This document shows positions 1 to 13,700 of a DNA stretch of 64,000 nt, piece after piece. Position 1 is the first letter of the stretch. Each line of letters begins with the position of its first letter. The notes under the pieces were generated by a model. The model saw nothing but the letters and a program-made list of their open reading frames with translations. It was not told the DNA's origin and ran no database searches. Source of the stretch: Coleophoma eucalyptorum (taxonomy: Eukaryota; Ascomycota; Leotiomycetes; Helotiales; Dermateaceae); assembly GCA_026120035.1 (NCBI GenBank), contig JALRME010000015.1, positions 62,001 to 126,000 on the forward strand, given 5' to 3'. Made by a program: the position numbers and the translations under genes.

Positions 1-1740
1 GCTTCCTGAAGCCTTCGTCATTGAGACTAACAACGCCAACATAATCGATGTTTAGACAGGCCTGGATTGCGTTTCTGTAGCCTTCATAAATTTCATCGCC
101 CATCTTATCCAGCTGCTTTTCCGCTGTAATCCAATTCGTATTTGGGCCTTCCATACCATTTTCTGTATCATCAAATTCCCACAAAGATTCGATTGGTTTC
201 GATAGGTTGAGCTCCAATAGCAATACTCCAAGAGAGAGCAAGGCTGGGCTTGGATGGCTGTACATATTATCCGACTTCCCTTCTGAACTCGTGGATAGTG
301 GTTCGAATTGCGTTACGAGGTATGGTCTCATCAAATCGGGGCCTTTGCTATTGGCAAAGAAATTCACATGCTCCTTGTTCCAGTTATCTAATACCCAAGG
401 ACTTTCGCAATAGTGGAGAATAGCGTGGGCAAGAACTACCGCTAAAGCCCTCTTTTCCTTTAATTTCAATTTTAGTTTCGACTCTGAATCGAGCAAGGTC
501 TTGAGTGGAATTCCGATCTCCGGCTTAAGGACGACATGACTCCCACTTGATCTCGTTTGCCAGAGTTTCTCTCCATCGAAGACTAGCTCCAGACTTTTGT
601 TGTTCTTATGAGCTTCTTTAATCAAGGTACATACTGACTCGGTATCAATGAAACGATGGGAACCCCTGGGACTCGGCATGTCTTGAAGAGGGAATCTCTC
701 GTCCACGAACCTCACAGCTGGAATGGCACTTGTTGCTTCCTTAGCTAGTGGCCTGACATTAATCTCTTCCCTAGAAATCCATTAGTTAATGTCTTACTGA
801 TAGTTACTACTATCTTGACCTACTTATTGAGGAGTATCTGGATCCTACTTTCTAGCCAAATCTCATTGGCTTGGTCTGCACTCGCTATGGAGACTAGAAG
901 GTCGAGGTTCATGATTGGATCTACATCTTCTTGACTCATCAAACACTTTAATAGACCCAATCTTGCTTCATGGGGTGATGGACAAGGGCAGGACCAGTTG
1001 CGTGCAATTCTTTTATGGGCGTCAAGGGAGGCCCTGCGAGACCTATTGGTAGGAGGTCTTGCTTTCCGTTGAGAGCTCTTCTTAACTTCATCAAAGGTTC
1101 CAGTGGGATAACCGTGTACAAGCCGTTCTAGTTTCTTATTGCATTTGGAAATTCTCTTGATGTTCTTTTGACGCCGTTCAGCTTTGTTAGTGAACTGGAA
1201 TCGAGAGCGGAGGTCATGAATGGCCGAACCATTTTCCATGTCGTCACGAAATCTCTCAAGTTTTTTGAAAAGTACCGGGGAGTTAGTCTAGGTTTGACCG
1301 TGTCAGCATTAGTATGGCTCTCGAGGCTATTTACCTACTATATCGGAACTGATGAAGCGGAGAGATCTCTCGCTCACTACCTCATCCAAAGATTTCAGCA
1401 GCCGGATGAGGATGTCTGTGAAGGCATTCTCTGCACCACTACCCAATCTTGTCTTCAACGCAAGACTGACATCCTCCCGCTTCCATTGTTCTCGATCAAA
1501 GTTTAGTAACTGCTCTCTTCGGTTTTCAGGGAGTGTTGTAAGGTCAGAAATCAAACACCTTAAAGTATGTGCAAGTAGAGATACCTCGTCGTGAAGGTCT
1601 GCCACAAAATCTTCAAGTTCTTCGTCTGCGTCCTTCTTAGATGCTATGGCTTTAACTTTGCGATATAATCTTTGGTGGTGCTCAGTGGCTGCTATCACCA
1701 ATGGCACTATTGCGAAAGCCAACTCAAGGCCAATGATCAT
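1..1740 (-). CDS. DUF7580-type protein (3' end cut by the window)
   Basis: Function unknown; this family is common in filamentous ascomycetes and often lies near NLR and HET genes. Deduced exons on the minus strand are 1740-1339, 1287-824 and 770 to beyond position 1; both introns are GT-AG (51 and 53 nt) and keep phase. The protein starts MIIGLELAFAIVPLVIAATE, the usual hydrophobic N-terminal helix of such proteins, followed by charged helices. Exon 3 carries the conserved C-terminal region, including ALAVVLAHAILHYCESPW and a later run beginning ALLSLGVLLLELNLSKPIE, typical of the DUF7580 alpha-helical region that resembles a degenerate kinase fold. The stop lies outside the window. It is transcribed divergently from the NLR-like gene at 2127. 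Domain call from memory of the family; exon borders inferred. Confidence 0.8.
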
Positions 1741-2126
1741 TTTGCAGTCGAGGTCTCACAACAGAATAAGTGAATATAGAATAAATTTTGAATGGAGTGG
1801 AGATTCCACTTGCTTCTTAGCTGAAGGGTCGAGTTGTATATTTGAAAGGCAGCATCGTTGTTGCAGGGCGTACATACTCGCCCGAGATGTGTGAGATGCG
1901 TGGGGGGATGAGAGGCTTAGAGAAGTCTTACAGACAGCGGAATCAATAAGCAGCGCCCCCACCGCACACCCTCACTTTTATACAGTCTTGCAACGGGATT
2001 TCATGGTGGTGTGCAGCACGAGGCTGCCCACTAGTCCCCGCCCTTTTTCAGTTGGCTACGGATGGATCTTCGTTCTCTTCATTCTCCACTTCTCATTGAG
2101 CTTGTCTGTTCTGTTAACTACAAGCG
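1741..2126. promoter_or_regulatory. Divergent intergenic region between DUF7580 and NLR genes
   Basis: This 386-bp gap separates the start codons of two divergent genes and must hold both promoters. I see no RNA gene or convincing ORF in it. The short spacing suggests possible co-regulation, which is inference. Confidence 0.5.
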
Positions 2127-5100
2127 ATGGACTTCTTCGAGATCCGCCGCCGTGCTGACGAATGTCTCTCTGAATTTGATGTACTCGTAGTTGTGCAACC
2201 GACACCTGAGGATGGCCGCAGCGGAGACGATCTGGATGGCGACGAGCAAAGAGCACGATTTCTTATCTGGTCAGCGAACATTGGCGTCTGGGCAGATGGT
2301 CATGGTGAGTATTTACTGACTCAATTGTTGTTTCGTGAAGATGAGTTGGGGAGCTTCAAGACTGAATGTCTCTTGACCCATCTCAAATCTCCTAGTTCTG
2401 CCCCAAATAGTAGTGTACTAACCGTATGACCTTGCGCAGCCTCTCTCGACTACAGGTTACGAGACAGTGTAGAAGCCAGGAAATTAATGTTTGATCTGTT
2501 GACAAGTCTTAAGAATTACCTCCGACGAGGTTCGCAGCGCTCCAGTCCCATCTGAAGTATGAGAAAACTGGCTAATGCATAGCTAGCAACGGTCACTGTA
2601 AGACCAAGCGACGTTGAGAGAGGCCAATCCATTTCACAAGCCAGCTCCGAGTATAGCTTCAGTAGAGATAGTCTTCATCGAGCGTCATCATCTTCGGCCT
2701 TGTCATCATCATATCGTGCCTCAGAAACAGATGACTCGCTTTCAGTTTCAGTCGACCAAGACCGAACACCTTTCGAGCAACGACTTCATGGAGTTGAACA
2801 GACTATTGATCGCTTATACCGACTTTCCGTTGCTATTCGAAGGCCATCAATCATTAGTCAGAATATTAAAGCAGCAAATTTCGCCATTAGGGATGAAGAT
2901 GGCAACGATATTGGCGAACAATTCGGCCAGTTTGCATTGAAATGGATCACCCATCAATTTCCTGAGGCAGCTCCAGTAATTTGTGAACGTCTTGCAAAAT
3001 CTGTCACGTTGCGCAGAAAACGCTTTCTATACCGCCAAAGCCACCAAAGGAAATTGAGCACGAAATCTTATCTTTCGCCATCACCTGAAGCCGCAAGGTT
3101 TCCTTCACGGGGGTTAGATGGGGAGTCAACAGTCATAGCGAGAACCATCATCGAGAGTCCCACCCAGATTACTGTCAATAAACACACTAGTTTTTCCAAG
3201 CCAAAAGGTCAATCACAGACCTCCGCTTCGAAAGTATCCGGAAAATTCAATGCTCAAGGAATCTTCGAGCAGCCACCATCAAGGGCACCGACGGTTTTTT
3301 CTGGTGCCTTTACAGAGTACACTACCATTGCGATACCGAGTCCACCGAAACCATCAGCTGGTAGTAAAGAGTTTGAATGCCCCTACTGCTGTATGATACT
3401 TCCTATGAAGGAAGCCGTATTGTCCAATTGGAGGTAAGTGGGCTATTCAAGAACGATGCCACATCTAACAAATTTATACTAGGCATCATGTCTTAAACGA
3501 CCTTGAACCATATGTGTGCGTCTTTGAAGACTGTAGGAGTGCGCAAATATTGTTCCGCGACCGGGCGGCTTGGCTTTCGCATATGCAAGAGGCTCATACA
3601 AAACAATGGACCTGTACAGCAGCGGGCCACAAACCTCGTATCTTTGAAATAGAACAAGACTTTGAAGATCACATTCGATTGGATCATAGTGGAGGCTTCA
3701 AAGAAAGCCAATTGGTCTGGTATAAGAAACGTAGTCAAGGACCATCTGCAAGCACGTTCATTTCCTGCCCTCTCTGTGGATACGAACCAGCCGAGGAGAA
3801 AATTACAACTCTAATCGCTGCAAAAGGACTGCACTACAGCGAGAGGCATGAGCGTTGTAAGGCTATCTCAGATGACGTTGCTAAGCATCTATCTTCACAC
3901 TTGCAGACTCTATCTTTGATAGCCCTACCATGGCAAGAGGATGTGGAGGAGGAAGCTCCAAGTGAGAAAGAAGTTTCTAAGTATGCGGATGAGGGACATG
4001 AAAGTGATGATGATAGATCGTCTTTCTTGCTCATTGATACCACCGCATCGCTCCAGTTCGAAGATGAACCACAGCTCGCTCGGGAAATCGGATGGGATTC
4101 ACAGGTTTATGTGGTCACTGAGAGCGAGAACCAACTTAATTCTTATGAAAGTTACGAGGAGGAATGGGGATTTATTCGAAGGCCAGAATATTACGGCCAT
4201 GATAGAGATCCACTTCTGCAGAAACTACTCAGGAGACTCTACCTCGACTCTTCATCGGCTGCAGAGCACCGCACTGGACCAGTACTACCCGTCTATATGA
4301 TGCCTCCAACTCCTCTCAACCAGAACTTTTTTGGTCGTGATCACGCTTTGAAAGCAATTACATCAGAACTCTGCCCAAAATCTGTTTCTGAACCAGCAAA
4401 TAGTAAAGTAGTAACATACCCGCTTGCCTTTACAGTTTGCGCACCAGGTGGCATGGGCAAGACACAAGTTGCTATTCAGTTTGCCCTCACACACCAGAAT
4501 GACTTTGACGCGATCTTCTGGGTTAATGCAGACAGCGTTAATGAAATTGCTCAGGGATTCCAACGAATTGCTATACATCTTGGCCTTATCTCAGCGGGTT
4601 CTGCAGATACCAACGAGCTCCTGTACATCCGTGAGATAGTGAAACGCTGGTTGGTAAACCCACAAGCCCGTGACAACGATGGAGAACAAAAATCGGGTAA
4701 AATCATATCGTGGTTGTTGATCTATGATGGGGTACAAGACCCATATATCCTCAATGACTATTGGCCGTACGATGGACCTGGTTCGGTCCTCATTACAAGC
4801 CGCAACCCCTACTCCTGGACAAGGTCATTGACACTCATGCCGTTCACATCAAAGGAGGCTGTCGCCTTTCTCTTGCAATTGACTGGCCGAGATATATCTC
4901 AAGTCGATCCGGAAACTGTCGCCAGTGTCAGTAAACGACTAGGCGGACTTCCTCTAGCCTTGACACAGATGGCTAGTATTATTTTGACAAAACAGTTGAC
5001 TTTTAGAGAGTTTCTTGATTCTTATAATGAGAGGGAGAACCAACGAGAGTTATTGCAGTTCCAGACAGAGCTCAAGTCGCTGAGCTACGAGCATACTGTT

Positions 5101-6868
5101 GCCTCTGTTTGGGCATTTGAGACTCTCAAATACGGGAGGAAGTTACTGAACGTGCTATCAATGATCGATCCGGATAGCATTCCTGAGCGACTCCTTACGA
5201 GTGCTATGAAAGAAATCGACCTTCCTGGCTACCCCACCACTATCGAAGAATACAAGAATGCAAGAGCAGAGCTTCTCACCTGCTCTCTTGTAACACTGAG
5301 CAAGCAGGATAAAAGGTTGTTTATCCATAGACTCGTTCAAGACGTCGCGAGAGCCCGGATGGGCCAAGTAGAGCTTCAACAAACGCTTGCTGCCTGTGTG
5401 AAACTGGTCGCATCTATTTGGCCGTTCAACAACTTTGTATGGCGTCATGGAATTGCACGTTGGCCAATGTGTGAGGAGTTGTTTCCACATATTGCAAAGC
5501 TGCGAGATATTTTTCCTACGGTTCTGCCTTCATCGGAACTTTCAAAGGATTACGAATTTGCTAGGTTGCTCACCGGTGTGTACTCTCTCCTTCTTTTCCC
5601 TCATCATAGATTGCTTCAGATTAGGAAGACAGTCTTTTCTTTAATTACTTCTCTCGAGATGACATCCTTCTCTAGAAGCATTCTCGATATTCCTAATTCT
5701 TTCCACAAGAAAAGAATGCTGACTCGTAAATCCCGAATAGATGCTGCCTGGTAAGCTCTAAGTCTTCCCCTAAAATTGGCTATACTGACCAGTATCAGGT
5801 ACTTACATGAGCGTGCTAGACCTAGCGATATTCACTTGTTCAACGACATGGCTCAGTCAATTTGCGAGTCCCTCAAATCACGACTTACTGAAAATCCTAG
5901 TGCAGCTTCTTGTCTCGGTATCACGCTTGTAGAACTTGATTACACCTTAGCTGAACTTTACTACAATCGAGGTTGCATTGCAGGTGAGGCCAACAATGCT
6001 ATCGAAGCGATGAAAAACCACAAGAAATTCCATGGGATGATGGAACAGGAGCTTGGCAACGAGGTCCAGCGCACTGATATGCGACTAGGTCTTGCTTGCC
6101 ACGAACTTGGTAACGCCTACATGCTAAAGGAAGATTGGGCACAAGGTGAAAAGTATTTTCAGCGATCCATGAACTTGCTGCAACAGCTCGACAACTTTGA
6201 GCCGGTTTTGGTATCCCTGCCGTCAGTCAGTCTTGGTTATACATTCTGGCTGCAAGGCCGACTAAATGAATCATTTGCCGTCCTTGACAAAGGACTGAGT
6301 GATCGTGAACAAAGGTTCGGGATCGATGACCGGATTTCCTTTACGTAAGTTACAGCCTTTTATCCAACCCGCAATAGCAACTTGTGCTAACCTAACGTTC
6401 TGCAGCTCTGGAAGATTTTATCACGCACTTGGAAACGTAGCCTACGATCAAGGCTTTATAGAAGACAGCCTCAGTTACCACCACAAAGCCCTTCTGCACT
6501 ACAAAGCGACCCTCGGCAACAATCACCACCGTACAGCATCCGTCTTCGTCAAAGTTGCTGAGCATAATATCCGCGTACATCAATATGATACCGCTATAGC
6601 TCTGTTAGACCACGCTCTCAGGGCCTACTCGATGTCAAATAATTACTTACCCGAAATAACCCGTGCTTCGTTCAAGAGGGCACGTGCTCTACGTGCCTTG
6701 CGCCACGTCGATGAGGCAGATAGTGAGCTTCATAAGTGCTTTAAAGTTTATTCTCAGCTAGTCGTGGAGAAGATTGAAGTGACTGGAAAGCAAAGGGTTA
6801 TAAAGCATAGGGCTGAGAATCTCGTCGACAAGGACTTCGATGATCTGGTTGCGTTCTGGTCGAAATGA
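2127..6868 (+). CDS. NLR-like STAND protein: zinc-finger-like region, NB-ARC, TPR
   Basis: Likely intracellular signalling NTPase of the fungal NLR type, a class that includes heterokaryon-incompatibility and nonself-recognition proteins. Deduced exons 2127-2304, 2440-2529, 2587-3433, 3483-5750, 5799-6344 and 6406-6868 give 1463 aa with every junction in phase. The N-terminus (WADGHASLDYRLRDS, later LYRLSVAIRRPS) is a motif set often found before C2H2-like segments in fungal proteins. Cys/His-rich segments follow at about residues 350-480 (ECPYCC; YVCVFEDC with a distal His pair). The NB-ARC core has a P-loop GGMGKT near residue 695, Walker B WLLIYDG near 783, an LITSRNP sensor and GGLPLALTQMA near 860. 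The C-terminus from about residue 1125 has helical pairs of TPR type (ALGNVAYDQGFIEDSLSYHHKAL). The second intron has a weak donor (GTTCGC), and that junction is the least certain. Confidence 0.85.
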
Positions 6869-7782
6869 TATTTTGAAAAGCAGTATCAATATTGGTTTTT
6901 TCCTTACCTGGGGAAAAAAGCAAAATCTACTCTTGGGGATTGTTGAACTCCTGGTTCTCGACCAGGTTCGAAATATGTAATGGTCTGCAGAAGCTACTTG
7001 GGACACATACCCGTAGCCTCTGTTCTAGGGTGCTCTATATCATAAGTGGACAAAATCTGAATTTCTAGTCAACACGATTCCAATATCCATCATTATCTTT
7101 GCAAACGCCTGTATCTTTCGCTGAAACATCTTGCCTCAGCAACAATTGACTCAAACTAAAACTTCTTCAAAGTAATAAATGAGGGATCTGGGAAATTACT
7201 AATCCGAATTTTCAGAGAGACGAGTCAGATTTGAGGATCAACCAACATCAACTATGAACCACAGCGGCACAGAGTCTTGTGAGAACTGATCCTAGTAATT
7301 AGTGCTGCTCGCTTGTTACACGAGACGATCATGGTGATCAATTCAAGATTTAACAAAGAAGTATCGGCAACTTCGGATACCATACCCCTGTTTCAAACTT
7401 AACTGTATTTGAGAAGGATAATTTCACTGCCGTGTGGGATCTTCCTTGTTTGTAATATAGGATACGAAACTTTAGAAAATTTGTTCTATTCCTTTGCTGG
7501 TAATAATCAATATTTAGACCATAAACCCCCGCACCGGATATCCCTACTATGAATATATATGTGCTTCACTTTTAACACCGTTGTTACTTCCCCTGGCGTT
7601 CCTATAGCATTGACTGCCTGGCCAGGGGAAAGTTCCAGAGAAAAAGAAAACCACCCCCAAACAGGCATTCTAATATAGTATATATTACATTATCATTGAA
7701 AATCATTTGATATGTCTATTGTCATGATGGATGGTACCCAATACCAAACTATAAGAAACCGAATTCTAAAAGAAAAAGTGCT
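6869..7782. other. Convergent AT-rich intergenic region
   Basis: About 0.9 kb between the 3' ends of the NLR-like gene and the glucan synthase gene. It is AT-rich with no credible ORF, repeat or RNA gene. Terminators of both genes should lie here but show no distinct motif. Confidence 0.5.
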
Positions 7783-10700
7783 CTATGGCTTGTTGAGTTG
7801 AGCTTTGCGGAAGAACTTGATAAGATGTTAGCTGTAGTCTTTGAAGGGAGTCGATGTGTAGAGATGTGCATACCTTGAAATATCCAACACAAATAACAAG
7901 TTGGCATATAAGACAAATCCAAAAGTATACACTCGGGATGAACGTGTCACCAAAGTTGTGAAACACGGGTCCCGGTCCAATCTTGTTCGGTGCTGAGGCT
8001 CGAGCTATGATTGTGATGAATGCGCCCACGATTTGCGCGACGATGAAAACGAATGTGATGTGGACTCTGGTCAGTGTCTGTAAGAGAATCATACCGAAGC
8101 CAACATCTTGTACAGCATGAAGCACTCCGAGCCAGAGCCAAACGGAGCGACTAAAAAGTGCTCCGCCAACGGCACCAAGCCAAGGAATATGATTTGCAAT
8201 CCCAGAAATACCCCAGAGCATTTGGCACCATCCTGGTGCACCAAGACCGATAGCAAAGATAGGAATGAACCAGGAATGTTGTTTGGTGAAATGGCCAAGT
8301 ATTGTTAGTATACCTGCCCAGACGACCACGAAAAAGAACAAGATGAGAAGAGCGATTGCCCAGCCTGGCGCGTGTTGAGAAGACCAAAGGAATAGCCAGT
8401 TACGGCTGGTGGTTGGCGACATCCAGTAGCCCTGTAAGATGACCATAACCCAGAACCACTAAAAAGGTCAGTATAAATTTGTTAGATTTCATATGTATTA
8501 CCTACCAGAACAACGCCTTTTCTACAGACTGCAACATAAAACGAAGGTATAGCGCCTGGTCTCTGGCGGTAATAATCGGGCAGGCCAAAAAACAGACAGA
8601 TGCCAATTGCCCACATCAAAATAGCAAGGGGTATCGTAACAGCGGTCAATACAGTTGAAGAAGGAGTATAAACGGGAATTGATGTTCCCGAGGAGCTGCT
8701 TTGTGTCAAAGCGGCTCCGAAGAACCAAAGGAAAGCGATGATGAGTTGCTGAGTGCCAGTAATGACACAAGCGCGGAACGCCCATGCCTGCGGAGGAGTG
8801 CCACCTAAAATAATTAGCTTCGAAGTCACAACTCAATTTTTAGAGCAACTTACCTTCTGTGCCGAAGTTCATAGTAAAGTAAAGGGATCCAGCGGAGGAG
8901 CCAACTGTGTAGAAGCCAGTTGCAACATTATACACCCAACCTCTTGAGGATTCACCCTTTGCGCAGATTGCCATGCCTAGCAGGAAGAAGCAGAATCCGA
9001 TAAAAGCAAAAGGCGCGGATAAGACATATACAGCTTTCACTCTACGAAAGAGTACCCACCATACCAGTGAGGATGCAGCATAAAGACAGCATAAGACGTA
9101 GAGCTTGTTTGTTGGTTCACCAACGGCACCAACAAGCAGTGTGAGTTGCAGAGAACTTGCAGAAAGAATTTGACCCTAATAGGGAATTAGTAAAGTTGGG
9201 ATGGGAGTTAGATTACATACCAGTGCAAGCAAGAATGAGTACACAAACCATGTACCAATCTTCTTCTGCATCAGCAGCTTGAGACCAGATGGCGCCTCAT
9301 AACCGTTCCCAAGATATTCATCAAACTCTGCAAGTGATTCTCGCCTGTTGCTTTGGGTGTTGCCCTCGCTATTCTTCTCCTTTTTGTTCAAAAGAAGTGA
9401 GTTGGTTGACATCGATGCTCGATGGTAATTGTTGAACCATTCTCTCTGACTATCCACAATATAGTCTTCAATTGTGGTCTTTCCATTGGAAGACTTGTCA
9501 GCAAGCTTGTCGAGCTTCTTGGAGAAGCTGTCGTAATATTTGTTATTAGAATCGGTGAATAATGGCATGGGGTTTTGCTGCATCGCATATTCACTCCCTG
9601 ACATGGAGATCTCTCCAACACTGAGACGCCGTCCAGGGGTTGATCGTCCACTTTCGAGCCCGCTGGGAAAGCCTGAATAGACGGAGCCTGCAGGACTATG
9701 AGCAAATGGCCGAGGGGTTCCGGAGCCGCTTGCGGGTGCAAAAGTAAGAGAGGTATCTCGGCTGTGCATGTCTGGACGTGAAGCACCCATGGGAAGGCCG
9801 GAGACAGAACCACCAGGACTATGCATGAATGGGCCAGGAGTATTAGCACCACTTGGGGAACCAATAGTGAGAGATGCAGCACGGCTGTGCATATCTGGAT
9901 GTGGAGTATTGGCGCCACTAGGGCTACCGCTAACACTCGCCCCAAAGATCTTGCTTGCAAAGCCAGGAGTCAGATTTCGTGGGCCGTCACCTGAGGGAGT
10001 TCTTGAGCCAGAGTGCGGAAGTGCGAGAGACACCTTAGAGCTCATTGCGGACAGTTTGGCATACAGATCAGGTCGTGCTTTGGTCTTTATGGCCATTTGA
10101 ATCGAAGTGGATTGTAGTTCCTCCAAGTCCTCGATCCACTGAGCTACCGGAAATCTCTGTATAACGGAGTAAGCACGCATCAAGGCTCTGGTTTCATGGT
10201 CGGAAGCAAGCGCTGCTGAGATAGCGGATTTGAACTGCTTAATCATATGCTTGGATGTGACTGATTCAACCGTGAACCACCAGCCGGGCATATTTCCGAA
10301 TCCACCAACTCGACTGCCGACACAGATAGCACCCTTGCAGCCGAATTCGACAGCTACGAGTCCAAAAGGCTCATCACGAGAAGGCATAAGTGCAAACTCT
10401 GCGCCGGTGAAAAGAAAGGGTGGGAGTGCTGTAAATTCGGGTTTAGAATAGACACGGCCGGGATACTGGTGCATGAGCTTTTCCAGCTTCAGTGCTGCAA
10501 AGCGACCATGAAGATCGATGACTGGACCAACACAAACCAGTTGGACCTTTGGATGCTTCTCAAGGACCGAGGGGAAAACATCAGCAATAATATCGATACC
10601 TTTCTGAAGCGACCAGCGGCCAACGAAGATGAAGAGTTCAGCCTATTTAGATAATTAGTATGAACTTTGCCACGATAGCAGCCAGGACGGAACTCACTGT

Positions 10701-13700
10701 AGCGTCAACGTTAAGCCCAGCCCATTCTTGTGCCTGAACTCGGAAAAGAGCTCTTTGTTCTTCTTTCACAGCATCAACGTGGGCCTCTGGAAGTTTGGCA
10801 TTTTTGTCAAACGGAGCGATGTCTGATGGATCTGGGTTGGGCAAAGAGCCGATCTTGTCCAGACACCAGAAGATAGGATAACGCGCAAGTGATCGTTTAC
10901 CATATTTCTTTGATACACCAACAGCGCCGAATCCCTATACGAAGTCAGTCTGGATTCAAATCACCTCTCTTCAGTGACTTACCGCTTGATGAACATGAAG
11001 ATATCGCACAGCAGCGTGGAGTAGATTGAAAACATCGCCAAACTGCACATACTTCTTGACTACATCTTCGGACAAGTTGAAGACACCGCAAATTTCCTCC
11101 ATTTGTTGGGCCGTTTTAAGTGCCCACATGCCTTGGAACTCTGCGTTGTGCAGTGAGAGACAGCAAGGTATGGTGCCCGGCAGCAAATAGAGAGGAGCGC
11201 AAGCACCGTGGTAATCGTTGATGTGGTATAAATCTGGGTGAAAGCGGCGTACAGTTTCGGCGATACACTGGTTCCAGGTGGAATAGTATATTCCACTCTC
11301 CAAATCATCCATTCGGGGAGGATACGGCTCTGCCTTGGATCGCTTGCGGAAAATGGGTGCATCTAACAAGACATACGTGATGTTTTTAACGACATGGTAA
11401 TGAACAGTAACCTCGTACATTTGTCCCGAAATACCGACTTGCATAAACTCAGCGCGCTCATCTATAACTCATTAGCCACGCAATACATCCCACTTGAATT
11501 AATTACTCACCTGGTTCACATGGGTAATCAATACCACCCACGCATGGGATGACCCAGATCAGGTTCTGATGCTCGAGATTCTTGCCCATAAGAGATGCCA
11601 TGACACCCAGACCACCGATCTTGATTTTGATGCTCCATTCTGCAATCTCGTATTCCATGGTAGCAATCAAAACTGTTCTCCGACCGGTCGATCCAGCAGC
11701 AACTGCAAGCGCACCAACTTCGCCACCCTCACCGTTGCCGCGAGTGGCATCAACATCCGAGGTGCTCGTGTTTGCGCCGGCTGAGTACCCATCTTTCTTT
11801 CCCCGCCATTTGATGGTTTCCAACATTGGTAAAGCCATTGAGAATGGGAATTTGCTCTTCTCAGCTTGCATACCTATTTTGTTAAATTTGACCTTGTAGA
11901 ATGAGGCTCTGAATGCCCAGATGCCAAGGCAGGCGGAAATGACTGGAATCAAACAAATAAGTACAAGAGTAATCATCTGAGCTAAAGTCGAGCCATATGG
12001 CACGAGAGTGTAGCTCCAATTACCATCATTCACAACAAGCTTGTATGCCAAATAACCATGTGCTGGAGCCGCTGAGATATTGATGACGTTGTTTGCAAGA
12101 CTGTCGGGGGACAGCCAATCAAGAACTCCATCTCTGTCAACGTCTCCATATGCGGCACTCTTATCTGGCTGACCATCAGGATTCATACCCCAAACATTGA
12201 CCATGACATTGGTAGGCCATTCAGTGAACAGGTTTAAAGTCCATTCCCCAGCGCTATTTTGCGATAGCTTGTTGTGGAGGCCGGCATCGTATCCCCATTG
12301 GTTCCAGGTGCCTTCTACCCAGGCATGTGGCCATCGACGGATTGGTTTATTGTCCAGACCAACATCACTGTGTTGCTGATGATCACTACTGCCTGCCAGG
12401 CGACTCCAATACTGCACGACTACATGCTCTCCATCCCATTCCTGTGCTTTGGTCCCAGACCAACTTTGCTTTTCGATTGTCATGTTTCCTCCAGTATAGT
12501 TCTGCCAGTCACTGAAGCTTGATCCAAAGTTGGTAGAATATCGCATCTTGTCTGCACCTGCAGCCCTGGGGGAGAGATACAATGCTCCTGTGGAATCTAC
12601 GCCCAACAAGCCTTGCGTGTAATTTGATGTAGCCGGAAAAACCATTGGATTGTCGGATTGGCCAATGCGGAACATGAACCTGTCTCGAGAGCCGGTTGAG
12701 AGGGTGCCATTCGTGCTGCTGTTAGCAGCCGCTGTGGCATTGTCGACAGTAAAGCTATGAATACCATTTGCGACATTCTGTAGCTCCACCGAAATTGTCC
12801 AGCGTGTGGGAACTTCGCCAATATATCCTGGGGGCTGTTCTGGCGCAGCAACTGTGGTACAGAGTTTGCTTGTTTCGTTCAACTGGGCTGTGATACCTAG
12901 CTCGGTTGTGGAATTAACGACAAGCGAGTTGAATACTGCATCACAGTCCATCTCAGATGAGAATCCTATTTGTAATTGTATTGATTCTGTATCCTCATAA
13001 CCCACTGTAGATGATATTCTAGTATCATGGCTAGGAGATACACTTGTGATAACCGGTTTAGGCTGTTCCCATTCGTCGACAGGCACAAAAGCCTTAAACT
13101 CATAAGGACGGAAGTTAATGGAGGAAATGCAGCCTTGGACTGTAGTTGATCCCTCAAGCCCAAGACTGAATTCTGAGGATTCCAGAGTGTACTCGTCATA
13201 GGGGTAGAACAGATTCTTTATCGTTGTACCTTTGGCGAATGCCGATATAAAGGCTCCACCGCGCGCAGAGTTGTTGGTGCTCGAACAGTCAAAGGTGTAA
13301 GTGATGTTGTCCGGTTCGTTGTGAAAAACCTCCCAGACCGACTGGTTGCCCCGGCCAGTTCCACTTAAATCCTGTACATCGGTATTGCGACCTCTGTAAA
13401 TACTCCAGACACCGTGGGGAGATGGCATTCCCTCACTACCTGGCAGATAGATGTCGTAAAGGTGGGTTGACAAAGTCTGAAGTTCATAACCATCGTTAAG
13501 CACAGGATATTGTTGTCGCATCTCAAACATTCTCTTGATAATGTTTCTGAAAGGTCGCGAAGGGTCCCGCTTGTCCCGACTCACCCAATCATCGTGACAG
13601 CCTTGGCCTGAGCTATTGTATGGCATATTGACGTACAATTCTTCGCCGAGACCATAACATCCGTGAAGTTGCCAGGCCGGGGAGGAGCCAAAAGGAGTTC

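Noticed and set aside
9388..9960. 190-codon minus-strand frame over the glucan synthase linker
   Set aside because: Out-of-frame reading of the repeat linker exon; the glucan synthase frame is clearly the real one.
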